A DNA stretch of 12,237 bases from CAZJQT01 sp964548655 (GTDB taxonomy: Bacteria; Patescibacteriota; Saccharimonadia; Saccharimonadales; CAZJQT01). Below, piece by piece: positions 1-6,052 of the stretch. Both the position numbers and the translations under genes were made by a program. The first letter of the stretch is position 1. Each line of letters begins with the position of its first letter. The notes beneath the pieces were generated by a model. The model was given only the letters and a program-made list of their open reading frames with translations. It was not told the DNA's origin and did not search any database. Location of the stretch: assembly GCA_964548655.1 (NCBI GenBank), contig CAZJQT010000014.1, forward strand, positions 1 through 12,237, given 5' to 3'.

Positions 1-10
1 ATTATATCAG

Positions 11-628
11 TTAACCCAGCAGGATTCTGAGTAACACGTCTATGACATGATTGATGATTGGTCCAACAACTGGGATCAGTAGGAACAAAATAAACAATAG
101 GACCAAAAAGCCCATGCGCTCAATGGCAAACATTACTTCTTGCACTGGCTCTGGAGCAACCGCATACAACAAACGTGAGCCATCCAACGGTGGGATCGGC
201 AGCATATTAAAGACAAAGAAACTCAAATTGATAACCACAAAAATTAGCAAGAACGTATCCAATGCACCGGTTGGGTTCAGTAGTCTGATAAGCCCAGAAC
301 CAAAGATAGCTAGAACCAGATTCGTCAGTGGTCCAGCCACTCCAATCAAGGCAGCACCAAATTCATCGTATTTAACGCGGTCAGGGTTAAATGGTACTGG
401 TTTGGCCGCAAAGATTGGAGGCAAACCAGACAGAATTAATACAACCGGTAATAAAACGGTAGTGAAAATATCGATATGTTTAAGGGGGTTCAAGGTCAAA
501 CGGCCCATATCCTGGGCGGTTGTGTCCCCTAACCAATGAGCCGTAAAGGCATGCATGGCCTCATGAGTTGCCATAGAGATTAATATGATGGGGATTACGT
601 AGATTAGGTCAGAAGCGCTGAGATTCAC
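11..628 (-). CDS. M50 (site-2 protease type) membrane metalloprotease
   Basis: Polytopic membrane zinc protease of 205 residues. The metal-binding HExxH motif is HEAMH (residues 22-26) in the first membrane segment. The second signature, N-x2-P-x2-PLDG (141-150), supplies the third zinc ligand, Asp149. Hydrophobic segments lie near residues 8-24, 52-72, 92-112, 125-145 and 172-200. The short length without a PDZ domain fits the compact SpoIVFB/YwhC-like branch rather than RseP. Members cleave substrates within the membrane; the substrate here is unknown. The start is GTG: the reading frame opens there, and a TATACT -10 box ends 7 bases upstream, so the mRNA should be essentially leaderless. 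It is divergent from rpmB and its stop is 11 bases from the window edge. The family is secure, the role is not. Confidence 0.9.
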   Translation of the reverse strand: MNLSASDLIYVIPIILISMATHEAMHAFTAHWLGDTTAQDMGRLTLNPLKHIDIFTTVLLPVVLILSGLPPIFAAKPVPFNPDRVKYDEFGAALIGVAGPLTNLVLAIFGSGLIRLLNPTGALDTFLLIFVVINLSFFVFNMLPIPPLDGSRLLYAVAPEPVQEVMFAIERMGFLVLLFILFLLIPVVGPIINHVIDVLLRILLG

Positions 629-635
629 AAAATAC

Positions 636-641
636 AGTATA
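636..641 (-). promoter_or_regulatory. -10 box of the M50 protease gene
   Basis: TATACT on the minus strand ends 7 bases before the GTG start. No good -35 hexamer is seen 16-18 bases upstream (best is TTAGCC). The predicted transcript starts at or one base before the GTG. Confidence 0.45.
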
Positions 642-649
642 TAGAACTC

Positions 650-678
650 TTGACCATCAGGCTAAAAACAGATACAAT
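650..678 (+). promoter_or_regulatory. rpmB promoter, predicted leaderless transcript
   Basis: TTGACC (650-655), a 17-base spacer, then TACAAT (673-678): close to the sigma70-type consensus. The expected start point is about 685, two bases before the ATG at 687. There is no room for a Shine-Dalgarno sequence, so the bL28 mRNA should be leaderless. Confidence 0.8.
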
Positions 679-686
679 AGCGCCTT

Positions 687-902
687 ATGCAGAAGTGTGA
701 TTTAACCGGCAAAGGCAAACAGTATGGCAACAATGTTAGCTTTTCGCAGCGCCATACTAGAAAAGTCTGGAAACCTAACCTTCAGACCAAGACTTTTGAA
801 TTGGACGGCAAGAAAGTCACCATGAAACTTAGTACCCAAGCTATTCGCACTCTCAAAAAACAAGGTGTTCTAACTACCTCTTCAGCAAAATCTACAGATT
901 AG
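687..902 (+). CDS. rpmB: Large ribosomal subunit protein bL28
   Basis: 71-residue basic protein of the 50S subunit. The N-terminus CDLTGKG followed by QYGNNVS is the family hallmark (CxxTGKxxxxGNxVSHS), and KVWKPNLQ (residues 27-34) matches the conserved RxWxPNLQ strand. Residues 48-61 (LSTQAIRTLKKQGV) correspond to the conserved C-terminal 'STRALRTIDKxG' helix. Only one cysteine remains (Cys4), so this is not a zinc-binding four-Cys version. It is monocistronic in this window, with its own strong promoter and an ATG almost at the predicted transcript start. Its TAG stop lies 3 bases from the stop of the convergent gene at 906, so transcription probably ends inside that neighbour. Identification is firm. 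Confidence 0.95.
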   Translation: MQKCDLTGKGKQYGNNVSFSQRHTRKVWKPNLQTKTFELDGKKVTMKLSTQAIRTLKKQGVLTTSSAKSTD

Positions 903-905
903 TAC

Positions 906-1532
906 CTACTGACGCTCTAGGACTACCAGTTCGGTGTTCTCAGTTATGTCAGCAGGTTTTAACTTGAGCTTGAGGACTGTTTCCTTAGGTTCCATAGCCA
1001 GGTCCTTCAGGGCTTCTTCGAGTGATTGCTGGGGTACTTCGTACTTGATAGCTTTATCGGCGTAATGAGTTGGGATAACAATGCTTGGTTCGATTTTCTT
1101 GATCAATTTCAAAGCATCTACCCCGTCCAGTGTATAGCCCGAACCACCAACTGGGATTATCAAAACATCGACTTGGCCAATAGCCTCTAACTGCTCGTCC
1201 TTGAGCTCTGGCCAGATATGGCCCGTGACTACTACCCGGATATCATCAGCTAGCAACTTAAAGATGGTGGCACTTTGCTTGTCAGCCTCGTCCATGTGAG
1301 ACCTGGCTGCTACGCCCTGTACCGAGATATCAGATACTTCGTACTCGCCTGGTTGGTCGAGAGTGAGCCTGGCAGCCGAGCCTGTTTCACCTGTGTCAAA
1401 TGTACTAACGGCAATGTCAGAATCTTTGGTCACTGACTTTAGCCCCAAGCTTTTTAGATTGTCATCTATAATTATCGCGGCCTTTTTGGTAGTTAAGCGA
1501 ACGCAGTTAGCACCGTAGTATTGAAATTCCAC
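906..1532 (-). CDS. Metallo-beta-lactamase-fold protein with degenerate active site
   Basis: 208 residues with the layout of the UlaG-like Zn-dependent hydrolase family (COG2220/Lactamase_B_3). N-terminal strands lead to IIIDD (20-24), PGEYEV (61-66) is a family marker, and IIPVGG (125-130) and IVIPTHY (151-157) form the second half with its last His. The metal site is eroded: where the family has THxHxDH this protein reads STFDTGET (43-50), and GH (104-105) replaces the usual GD. It therefore probably does not bind two metals and may be a non-catalytic or binding protein. The GTG start lies 2 bases after the stop of the winged-helix gene, with GAGG about 10 bases upstream inside the end of that gene. 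The two are almost certainly co-transcribed. Substrate or ligand unknown. Confidence 0.75.
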   Translation of the reverse strand: MEFQYYGANCVRLTTKKAAIIIDDNLKSLGLKSVTKDSDIAVSTFDTGETGSAARLTLDQPGEYEVSDISVQGVAARSHMDEADKQSATIFKLLADDIRVVVTGHIWPELKDEQLEAIGQVDVLIIPVGGSGYTLDGVDALKLIKKIEPSIVIPTHYADKAIKYEVPQQSLEEALKDLAMEPKETVLKLKLKPADITENTELVVLERQ

Positions 1533-1534
1533 GT

Positions 1535-2200
1535 TTATTTTTCCTCTTTCTCTTTTTTAGTTTCCGCAGCACCATCCGCTTTAGCCGAGGTGCTGGACTG
1601 AGCTTTATTGGCCTTTTTAGGTGTTAGGATTTCGCCTTTATCAACGAGTATCTGGTTTTTTGAAGCCAGAACTAGTGCTAGGAAGCGGTCATTAACTTCC
1701 TGGCGGTAGTTAAACTGGGGCATATCCATGACAACGTAGCGGATATCTTTGCCCTCTTTTGCCTCCATCTCAGCCACGTACTTGTTTAGTTGTGTTTTAT
1801 TGATATCGCCCACCAGAAGTAGGTCTATGCCGCTGGATTCGTCACGCGTAAATTGGCCAGTTAATAGACCGAGCTCGACATTGCCGAGCGCTTTCAATGA
1901 GTCAGCCTCGTCACCAGAAGGAGCCGCGGCTTCTTTATTCATCTTGCCCGAACCAAAGATGGCACTCAAAGCTTGGTAGTATTCGTATTTCTGGTTTACT
2001 TCGTAATACAGACGGTTATTGTTGGTGTCAGAAGATATAATGCCGATGCTCAGTAAGTTAGCTAGCTCACGGCGAACAGAGTTGATTTGCTCATCAATCT
2101 TGCGCGTAATCTCACGCACATAGAAAGAACGGTTAGGATTGCTATAAAAAAGCTGCAATAGCTTAACCCTGGTTTTGCTCCCAAACAATTGTTCAATCAC
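1535..2200 (-). CDS. Winged-helix regulator with nucleotidyltransferase-like C-terminal region
   Basis: 221 residues. Residues 1-70 form a winged helix of the ArsR/MarR kind: IEQLFGSKTRVKLLQLFY, then SFYVREITRKI, a recognition helix around QINSVRRELANL (38-49) and the wing SSDTNNNRLYYEV. Residues 105-190 resemble the fold of minimal nucleotidyltransferases as found in archaeal-type wHTH-MNT proteins: GLLTGQF, then SGIDLLLVGDI with Asp126 and Asp132. The canonical GSxxxGxxxxxSDxD motif is incomplete, so catalysis is doubtful. The lysine/glutamate-rich tail (195-221) is probably disordered. Gene 1 of a two-gene operon with the MBL-fold gene. The GTG start sits exactly at the predicted transcript start of an extended -10 promoter. 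It is probably a local transcription factor, possibly controlling its own operon; this is inference. Confidence 0.75.
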   Translation of the reverse strand: MIEQLFGSKTRVKLLQLFYSNPNRSFYVREITRKIDEQINSVRRELANLLSIGIISSDTNNNRLYYEVNQKYEYYQALSAIFGSGKMNKEAAAPSGDEADSLKALGNVELGLLTGQFTRDESSGIDLLLVGDINKTQLNKYVAEMEAKEGKDIRYVVMDMPQFNYRQEVNDRFLALVLASKNQILVDKGEILTPKKANKAQSSTSAKADGAAETKKEKEEK

Positions 2201-2206
2201 CTAACT

Positions 2207-2215
2207 ATTGTAACA
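2207..2215 (-). promoter_or_regulatory. Extended -10 promoter of the winged-helix operon
   Basis: The minus strand reads TGTTACAAT (2215-2207), a TGn-extended -10 box identical to the one before tgt. The seventh base downstream is the G of the GTG start at 2200, predicting a leaderless mRNA. No clear -35 hexamer; the promoter lies just downstream of the miaA stop. Confidence 0.65.
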
Positions 2216-2231
2216 GACGCGTAAGACTTTA

Positions 2232-3008
2232 CTACTGTAATTTGTTCAGATATGTTGTAGCAATATCTACAGCTTTTATGGGGTCATCTACCCATTGAAT
2301 ACTATCGTTGCGCTTAAACCAAGTGCGTTGTTTTTTGGCTAATTGCAGATCGGATCGAATGAATAAATCCTTGGTTTGATCTATAGTGATGACTCCATTT
2401 AGGTATTGACGAACAGCCTTGTAGCCAGGTGTCTGCATAGGATCGATGTCCCAATTATAACGTTTAGCCAACGCTCTAGTTTCCGCGACTAAGCCGTCGT
2501 CAAACATTTGACCTACTCGTTTTTTGATACGTTCTTCTAAAATTTCTTTATCAAGTTTTAGGCCAATTATTAACGTACCTGGACGTAGCTTTTGCTTAAC
2601 TTTAGGCTCATTTGGGTCAAGATGTCTTGGGTTCAAAGGATTGCGAGCAGTCTTGTCTTGAGCAAAGCCAAAATCAAATAACACGGCGTCAATATATAAA
2701 CCACTGCCGCCCACCATGATTGGTAGTTTGCCTTTTTTCGATATGGCAAGGATTGCCTGATTAGCCAGTTTTTTAAAATCCGCTACTGTAAAATGCTCAT
2801 CTGGCTCAACAATGTCCAGCAAATGATGCTTTATCTGGCTTCGTTCGTTTAGGGTTGGTTTGGCGGTGCCGATGTCCATACCCTTATAAACCGTACGCGA
2901 ATCGGCACAGATGATTTCACCATCAAAACGCTCAGCTAGTTCCATAGCCAGTGCGCTTTTACCGCTGGCAGTCTCACCGACAATGACAATTATAGGTTGG
3001 GCTGCCAT
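2232..3008 (-). CDS. miaA: tRNA dimethylallyltransferase MiaA, shortened insertion domain
   Basis: Transfers a dimethylallyl group from DMAPP to N6 of A37 in tRNAs that read codons starting with U. Visible motifs are the P-loop GETASGKS (11-18), ADSRTVYKGMDIGTAKP (35-51), the DEHFTVADF segment, GGSGLY (100-105) and the C-terminal QLAKKQRTWFKRN (222-234). At 258 residues it is well below the usual 300-316. The gap lies between GGSGLY and the helix ERIKKRVGQMFDDG (159-172), where the family has a helical insertion with the conserved DPxxxxRIxRALEV segment; here only about 40 residues are left (111-150). The catalytic core looks intact. The ATG start lies 19 bases inside the ATL gene and has no Shine-Dalgarno sequence, so translation is probably coupled. 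Last gene of the thrS-side cluster. Confidence 0.93.
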   Translation of the reverse strand: MAAQPIIVIVGETASGKSALAMELAERFDGEIICADSRTVYKGMDIGTAKPTLNERSQIKHHLLDIVEPDEHFTVADFKKLANQAILAISKKGKLPIMVGGSGLYIDAVLFDFGFAQDKTARNPLNPRHLDPNEPKVKQKLRPGTLIIGLKLDKEILEERIKKRVGQMFDDGLVAETRALAKRYNWDIDPMQTPGYKAVRQYLNGVITIDQTKDLFIRSDLQLAKKQRTWFKRNDSIQWVDDPIKAVDIATTYLNKLQ

Positions 3009-3307
3009 AAGTGTTTTTGCATATCAACTTTATGATCTTTAGTGTCTACATTTTCAGTTTTCAAAGAATTTTCATGACCGACCACTCCGCCGGGATAGCC
3101 TTCGGCTAAACTGCCGTCCTTTTTAACTACTCTCTGCCAAGGTAAATTTGGGTCACCGAAATGGGCAATACCCCCGACAATCCTGGCCGCTCTTGGGTTG
3201 CCGCAAAGCGCCGCAATCTGACCATAAGTCATTACCTTGCCTTTTGGTATTTGAGCGACCAAAGCCAAGACTCTGTCTCTGAAATTATTATCAAGCTGCT
3301 CTGGCAT
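2990..3307 (-). CDS. Alkyltransferase-like protein (ATL, MGMT family without catalytic Cys)
   Basis: 105 residues corresponding to the DNA-binding domain of O6-methylguanine-DNA methyltransferase. The motif is PWQRV (56-60), with tryptophan in place of the alkyl-accepting cysteine of PCHRV. This is the defining substitution of ATL proteins such as E. coli YbaZ (Atl). Other conserved parts are KGKVMTYGQIA (22-32) with the nucleotide-flipping Tyr28, the arginine finger in NPRAARIVGG (38-46) and a GYPGG segment (70-74). ATLs bind O6-alkylguanine and hand the lesion to nucleotide excision repair rather than repairing it directly. Residues after about 85 do not match the family closely. The gene overlaps the HAD gene by 17 bases upstream and miaA by 19 bases downstream, so the three are in one transcript. 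Confidence 0.9.
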   Translation of the reverse strand: MPEQLDNNFRDRVLALVAQIPKGKVMTYGQIAALCGNPRAARIVGGIAHFGDPNLPWQRVVKKDGSLAEGYPGGVVGHENSLKTENVDTKDHKVDMQKHLWQPNL

Positions 3308-3896
3308 TTAGGTACCTTTCGTTTGTTTGCCAATTAGCTCTTCTAACTATATGTAACCTTCTAAGTTTACTTCTAGAAGCAACATTCCACGGATATTTTC
3401 CAAACAGAATGCCTTCTATATTGTTTTCAAAGCATGGCGTGACGTGATGAAGTGAATCGTCTATTAAAGCGCAAGCCCCTAAGCTAGCACAAACTTCGGC
3501 TTTAACTTTAGGCACTTCTTGAATTGGACCATAGCCAATGCATGCAATATCTTTAAAAACCCGGCCATAACGCTTATGTAGCCAATCCATTGTTTTGTGC
3601 TCAAATTGCTCATCACGTGCTGTAACCACCAGAAAATCATAACGTCTGGCCAGTCGACTGATAGAAGCTTGCGAACCCTCGACTGCCCTAACATGATTAT
3701 GGTCAGTTGCAAGATATTCATAAACCCGGCTAACTGTATCATCTACTGGTAAACCGAGTGTGTGTTCAAAATCATAACTTTTGAAGTCTCTAACCTGATG
3801 ATTGGTGCCATATCTGGGATTATGATCTTCTAAGAAGCCCTCCAGCATTGGGAACAGTACTTCATCGATATCAACAGCCAAAAGTTCTTTACTCAC
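3291..3896 (-). CDS. HAD-superfamily phosphatase, 5'(3')-nucleotidase-like
   Basis: 201 residues with all four HAD motifs: VDIDEVL (8-14; nucleophile Asp9 and acid/base Asp11), VVTARDE (90-96; Thr92), a lysine at 130 or 132 (VPKVKAE) and LIDDS (145-149). The N-terminal DIDEVL with the following helical cap and the VTAR pattern resembles the NT5C 5'(3')-deoxyribonucleotidase group, so hydrolysis of a nucleoside monophosphate is a reasonable guess but is not demonstrated. The GTG start is exactly seven bases downstream of a TAAAAT box (3903-3908), which suggests an internal leaderless promoter. It can also be read from thrS, 45 bases upstream. Overlaps the ATL gene by 17 bases. Confidence 0.8.
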   Translation of the reverse strand: MSKELLAVDIDEVLFPMLEGFLEDHNPRYGTNHQVRDFKSYDFEHTLGLPVDDTVSRVYEYLATDHNHVRAVEGSQASISRLARRYDFLVVTARDEQFEHKTMDWLHKRYGRVFKDIACIGYGPIQEVPKVKAEVCASLGACALIDDSLHHVTPCFENNIEGILFGKYPWNVASRSKLRRLHIVRRANWQTNERYLNARAA

Positions 3897-3902
3897 CAGG
3901 TT

Positions 3903-3908
3903 ATTTTA
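3903..3908 (-). promoter_or_regulatory. Possible internal -10 box before the HAD gene
   Basis: TAAAAT on the minus strand; the seventh base downstream is the G of the GTG start (3896). There is no recognisable -35 hexamer, and the region is AT-rich, so chance is possible. The spacing repeats that of other promoters in this window. Confidence 0.35.
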
Positions 3909-3924
3909 TTAGATATGGTAGATT

Positions 3925-3942
3925 AACGCATGCTTAAGCGTT
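3925..3942. repeat. Small inverted repeat between thrS and the HAD gene
   Basis: AACGC (3925-3929) pairs with GCGTT (3938-3942) across an 8-base loop that itself contains the palindrome GCTTAAGC (3932-3939). No T-run follows on either strand, so it is not a convincing terminator. It could be a weak RNA hairpin after the thrS stop or chance. Confidence 0.3.
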
Positions 3943-5792
3943 TAGAGAGAAGTTTTACTGACGCGGGCTTTCGATTCGTTGGCAACAGTTTTTAGGAACT
4001 CATCCACTCCTCTGGCAGCATGTTCTTTTTGGACTTCCATATCAGCCCGTACGCGTGGTACGACTTCATTGCTAGCGATCTCTTTCTCGCCAATAACAAT
4101 TGTATATGGCACTTTCATCATCTCGGCGTTGCGTATTTTCTTGCCAACCGATTCATTAGAATTATCGACTGACGAACGTACATTCAACGACTTAGCTTGT
4201 TCGTGAACCTTGGCGGCAAACTCTATGGTTTTGCTTTCTTGATTAACAGTGATGATTCGTACCTGCTCTGGCGCCAACCAGACCGGAAATTTACCGGCAG
4301 TGTGTTCAATGTAAATACTTAAAAACCTTTCTATTGAACCCATGATGGCAGCGTGGATCATTATCACCCTCTCCTGTTCACCAGTTTCATTAGTAAACAC
4401 GAGATCAAATCCTTCGGGCTGGTTAAAATCGAGTTGGATAGTAGCCAATTGCCAGACTCGGCCAATAGCATCTTTGCCGATAAAATCGATTTTCGGCCCA
4501 TAAAACGCTGCTTCGCCAAGACCGTCGATAAAATCATCGCCAACCTTGCCTTTAACGATTTTTAACAGCTGTGCTTCAGCCGATAGCCATTTATCTTCAG
4601 CCCCAGAATAGGCCTTCATATCATCTGGGTCATGGGTAGAAAACCGCACATTGAGCTCAAAACCTAGGTTTCCATAGAAGCGGTCAATAATATCCCAGAT
4701 CTTTAGAGCTTCTTCTTCTATTTGGGCAGTTCGGCAGAATACGTGAGCGTCATCCTGAGTAATGCATCTTACCCGAGATAGCCCAGCCAGCTCCCCACTT
4801 TGTTCGTCTCTATAAACGAAAGCAGTTTCACGGTATCGGACTGGTAAATCTTTGTAAGATCTTGGCCGACTGGCATATATTTGCGCATGCATAGGGCAGC
4901 TCATTGGCTTCATTGCGAATTCATGGCCTTCTCTAGTCGTAATCTTAAATAGTTCGTTAGAAAATTTAGCCCAGTGCCCACTAGCGATAAACAGTTCCTT
5001 TTTGTTGATATGCGGAGATGTTACTTCTTGATAATCATACTCGTCACGCATTTCCTGGACGAAAGCATCTAAACCTTTCCTCAGCATTGTGCCTTGAGGT
5101 GTCCAGAGTGGCAGACCACCTCCCACTAGATCCGAGAAGGTAAATAAATCTAGCTCCTGGCCTAGCTTGCGGTGGTCGCGGGCTTTGGCTTCTTCCAGCA
5201 TTTGCAGGTGGTGTTCCAATTCTTGCTCGGTTTCAAAGGCGACGCCGTAAATGCGCTGGAGTTGCGGATTCTTTTCGTTGCCGCGCCAGTAAGCCCCGGC
5301 CACCCGGTGGAGTTTGAAGGCACCGACCTTACCCGTTGATGCTACGTGTGGCCCCCTGCAGAGGTCTACAAAGTCACCGTTGGTGTAAAACGATACCTTG
5401 CCAACCTTACTAGCAGATTTGGCTTCCAGGCCCAGCTCTGCCGCGTCTAGGTCCTTCGCGGCAGTGGTACCAGAGCGCTTTAAATCATTTAAAAGTTCTT
5501 GTTTGTACGGCTGCTTGGCCTTCTTTGCCCAATCAATTGCTTCGTCTATTGCCATTTCAGAGCGTTCAAATTTATCATCAGCCTTGATGATTTTCTTCAT
5601 TTCTTTTTCGATCTTGCCAAAACCTTCTTCGCTGAGTGTTACTTTGCCCAGGTCTACATCATAGTAGAAGCCGTTTTCTACGACTGGACCAACGCCAAAC
5701 TTAGCCTCTGGCCAGAGGTGCTGGATAGCAGTTGCCATGACATGCGCCAAACTATGGCGCATCGCATATAGATGGTTGTCTTTGTCTCCCAT
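3942..5792 (-). CDS. thrS: Threonyl-tRNA synthetase lacking the N-terminal TGS domain
   Basis: Charges tRNA-Thr with threonine. At 616 residues it starts directly at the editing domain: HSLAH (13-17) gives the HxxxH pair, and CRGPH (145-149) the Cys/His pair that hydrolyses Ser-tRNA-Thr. The class II catalytic core follows: motif 2 with YRETAFVYRDE (320-330), zinc ligands Cys299 (MSCPMH), His350 (QDDAH) and His480 (IHAAIMGS), and motif 3 GSIERF (485-490). The anticodon-binding domain spans about 505-600. Most bacterial ThrRS carry about 60 residues of TGS domain before the editing domain. Here the ATG at 5792 allows only seven residues, and a promoter box immediately upstream argues against a longer protein. 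It heads the minus-strand cluster with the HAD, ATL and miaA genes. The hairpin-rich region upstream is a candidate regulatory leader. Confidence 0.97.
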   Translation of the reverse strand: MGDKDNHLYAMRHSLAHVMATAIQHLWPEAKFGVGPVVENGFYYDVDLGKVTLSEEGFGKIEKEMKKIIKADDKFERSEMAIDEAIDWAKKAKQPYKQELLNDLKRSGTTAAKDLDAAELGLEAKSASKVGKVSFYTNGDFVDLCRGPHVASTGKVGAFKLHRVAGAYWRGNEKNPQLQRIYGVAFETEQELEHHLQMLEEAKARDHRKLGQELDLFTFSDLVGGGLPLWTPQGTMLRKGLDAFVQEMRDEYDYQEVTSPHINKKELFIASGHWAKFSNELFKITTREGHEFAMKPMSCPMHAQIYASRPRSYKDLPVRYRETAFVYRDEQSGELAGLSRVRCITQDDAHVFCRTAQIEEEALKIWDIIDRFYGNLGFELNVRFSTHDPDDMKAYSGAEDKWLSAEAQLLKIVKGKVGDDFIDGLGEAAFYGPKIDFIGKDAIGRVWQLATIQLDFNQPEGFDLVFTNETGEQERVIMIHAAIMGSIERFLSIYIEHTAGKFPVWLAPEQVRIITVNQESKTIEFAAKVHEQAKSLNVRSSVDNSNESVGKKIRNAEMMKVPYTIVIGEKEIASNEVVPRVRADMEVQKEHAARGVDEFLKTVANESKARVSKTSL

Positions 5793-5803
5793 AATTTACA
5801 TTT

Positions 5804-5831
5804 ATGATAACACCTCTACTACTCTCGTAAA
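5804..5831 (-). promoter_or_regulatory. thrS promoter
   Basis: The minus strand shows TTTACG (5831-5826), a 16-base spacer and a TGn-extended -10 box TGTTATCAT whose hexamer TATCAT is 5809-5804. The predicted start point is about 5797, giving a leader of roughly 5 bases and no Shine-Dalgarno sequence. Confidence 0.55.
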
Positions 5832-5846
5832 AAGGGAAAAGAGTAG
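5819..5846. repeat. Inverted repeat, 7-bp stem, upstream of thrS
   Basis: CTACTCT (5819-5825) pairs with AGAGTAG (5840-5846) across a 14-base loop. On the minus strand it competes with another possible pairing, AAAGGG (5860-5855) with CCCTTT (5836-5831) followed by two more T, a weak terminator-like alternative. It overlaps the -35 region of thrS. Confidence 0.5.
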
Positions 5847-5863
5847 CGAGCTTGCCCTTTAGG

Positions 5864-5878
5864 GTCGGCTATGCCGAC
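5864..5878. repeat. Inverted repeat, 6-bp GC-rich hairpin
   Basis: GTCGGC (5864-5869) and GCCGAC (5873-5878) around a 3-base loop. It would form a stable stem-loop in RNA from either strand. No T-run follows, so it is not a terminator; it is one of four consecutive hairpins between thrS and position 5952. Confidence 0.6.
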
Positions 5879-5883
5879 GAGCG

Positions 5884-5910
5884 ATGAGAAAAACCGTAGG
5901 TTTGTCTCAT
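5884..5910. repeat. Inverted repeat, 11-bp hairpin with one mismatch
   Basis: ATGAGA-A-AAACC (5884-5895), loop GTA, GGTTT-G-TCTCAT (5899-5910). Six plus five base pairs are separated by a single mismatch. It lies just downstream, in the minus-strand direction, of the terminator hairpin at 5921-5952 and is not followed by a T-run. Confidence 0.65.
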
Positions 5911-5914
5911 TACG

Positions 5915-5952
5915 AAAAAAGGGTTGAATGATCTCGCAATCTCATTCAACCC
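5915..5952 (-). terminator. Strong rho-independent terminator, minus strand
   Basis: A perfect 11-bp stem, GGGTTGAATGA with TCATTCAACCC (5952-5942 and 5931-5921 read on the minus strand), has a 10-base loop and is followed directly by six T (5920-5915). It lies 124 bases upstream of thrS. It may end a small RNA starting near 6016, end read-through from the aminotransferase gene (whose stop is at 6234), or attenuate thrS. Confidence 0.85.
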
Positions 5953-6016
5953 TGCCCATCCGGTCTAAAACACCCCCGGAATCAACACCATTGGTTTTGA
6001 TTTTTATCAAGACCGT
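5915..6016 (-). ncRNA. Candidate ~100-nt small RNA or thrS leader segment
   Basis: Predicted, not recognised as a known family. The minus strand has a TGn-extended -10-like box TATGCT (6029-6024, preceded by TGC). Seven bases on, the expected transcript would begin at about 6017-6016, immediately before a 6-bp closing stem CGGTCT (6015-6010) with AGACCG (5966-5961). Inside it are TTGAT/ATCAA around an AAAA loop (6010-5997) and a competing AAAAC/GTTTT pairing. The RNA would end at the strong terminator 5952-5915. The agreement of start point, closing stem and terminator is the argument for a discrete RNA. The -35 match (CTAGCA, 3 of 6) is weak, and no open reading frame of note exists on this strand. 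Confidence 0.4.
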
Positions 6017-6023
6017 AGGCATA

Positions 6024-6052
6024 AGCATAGCATGCTAGCCGTATCATGCTAG
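6024..6052 (-). promoter_or_regulatory. Weak promoter and CATGCTAG repeats upstream of the small-RNA candidate
   Basis: The minus-strand promoter CTAGCA (6052-6047), 17-base spacer, TGC-TATGCT (-10 at 6029-6024) overlaps two direct copies of CATGCTAG (6031-6038 and 6045-6052, period 14) and the palindrome TAGCATGCTA (6028-6037). Repeats over a promoter can be an operator; this is inference. Confidence 0.3.

Noticed and set aside
905..960. Possible rpmB terminator: CCTACTGAC with GTCAGCAGG followed by TTTT
   Set aside because: Eight of nine pairs but a 34-base loop and only four T; too weak to call and inside the neighbouring coding region.
5796..5801. Minimal start-stop ORF ATGTAA before thrS on the minus strand
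   Set aside because: It straddles or precedes the predicted transcript start, so it is probably chance.
5929..6039. 36-codon plus-strand ORF starting with ATG at 5929
   Set aside because: No ribosome-binding site or promoter, it runs through the minus-strand terminator stem, and its composition is not protein-like.
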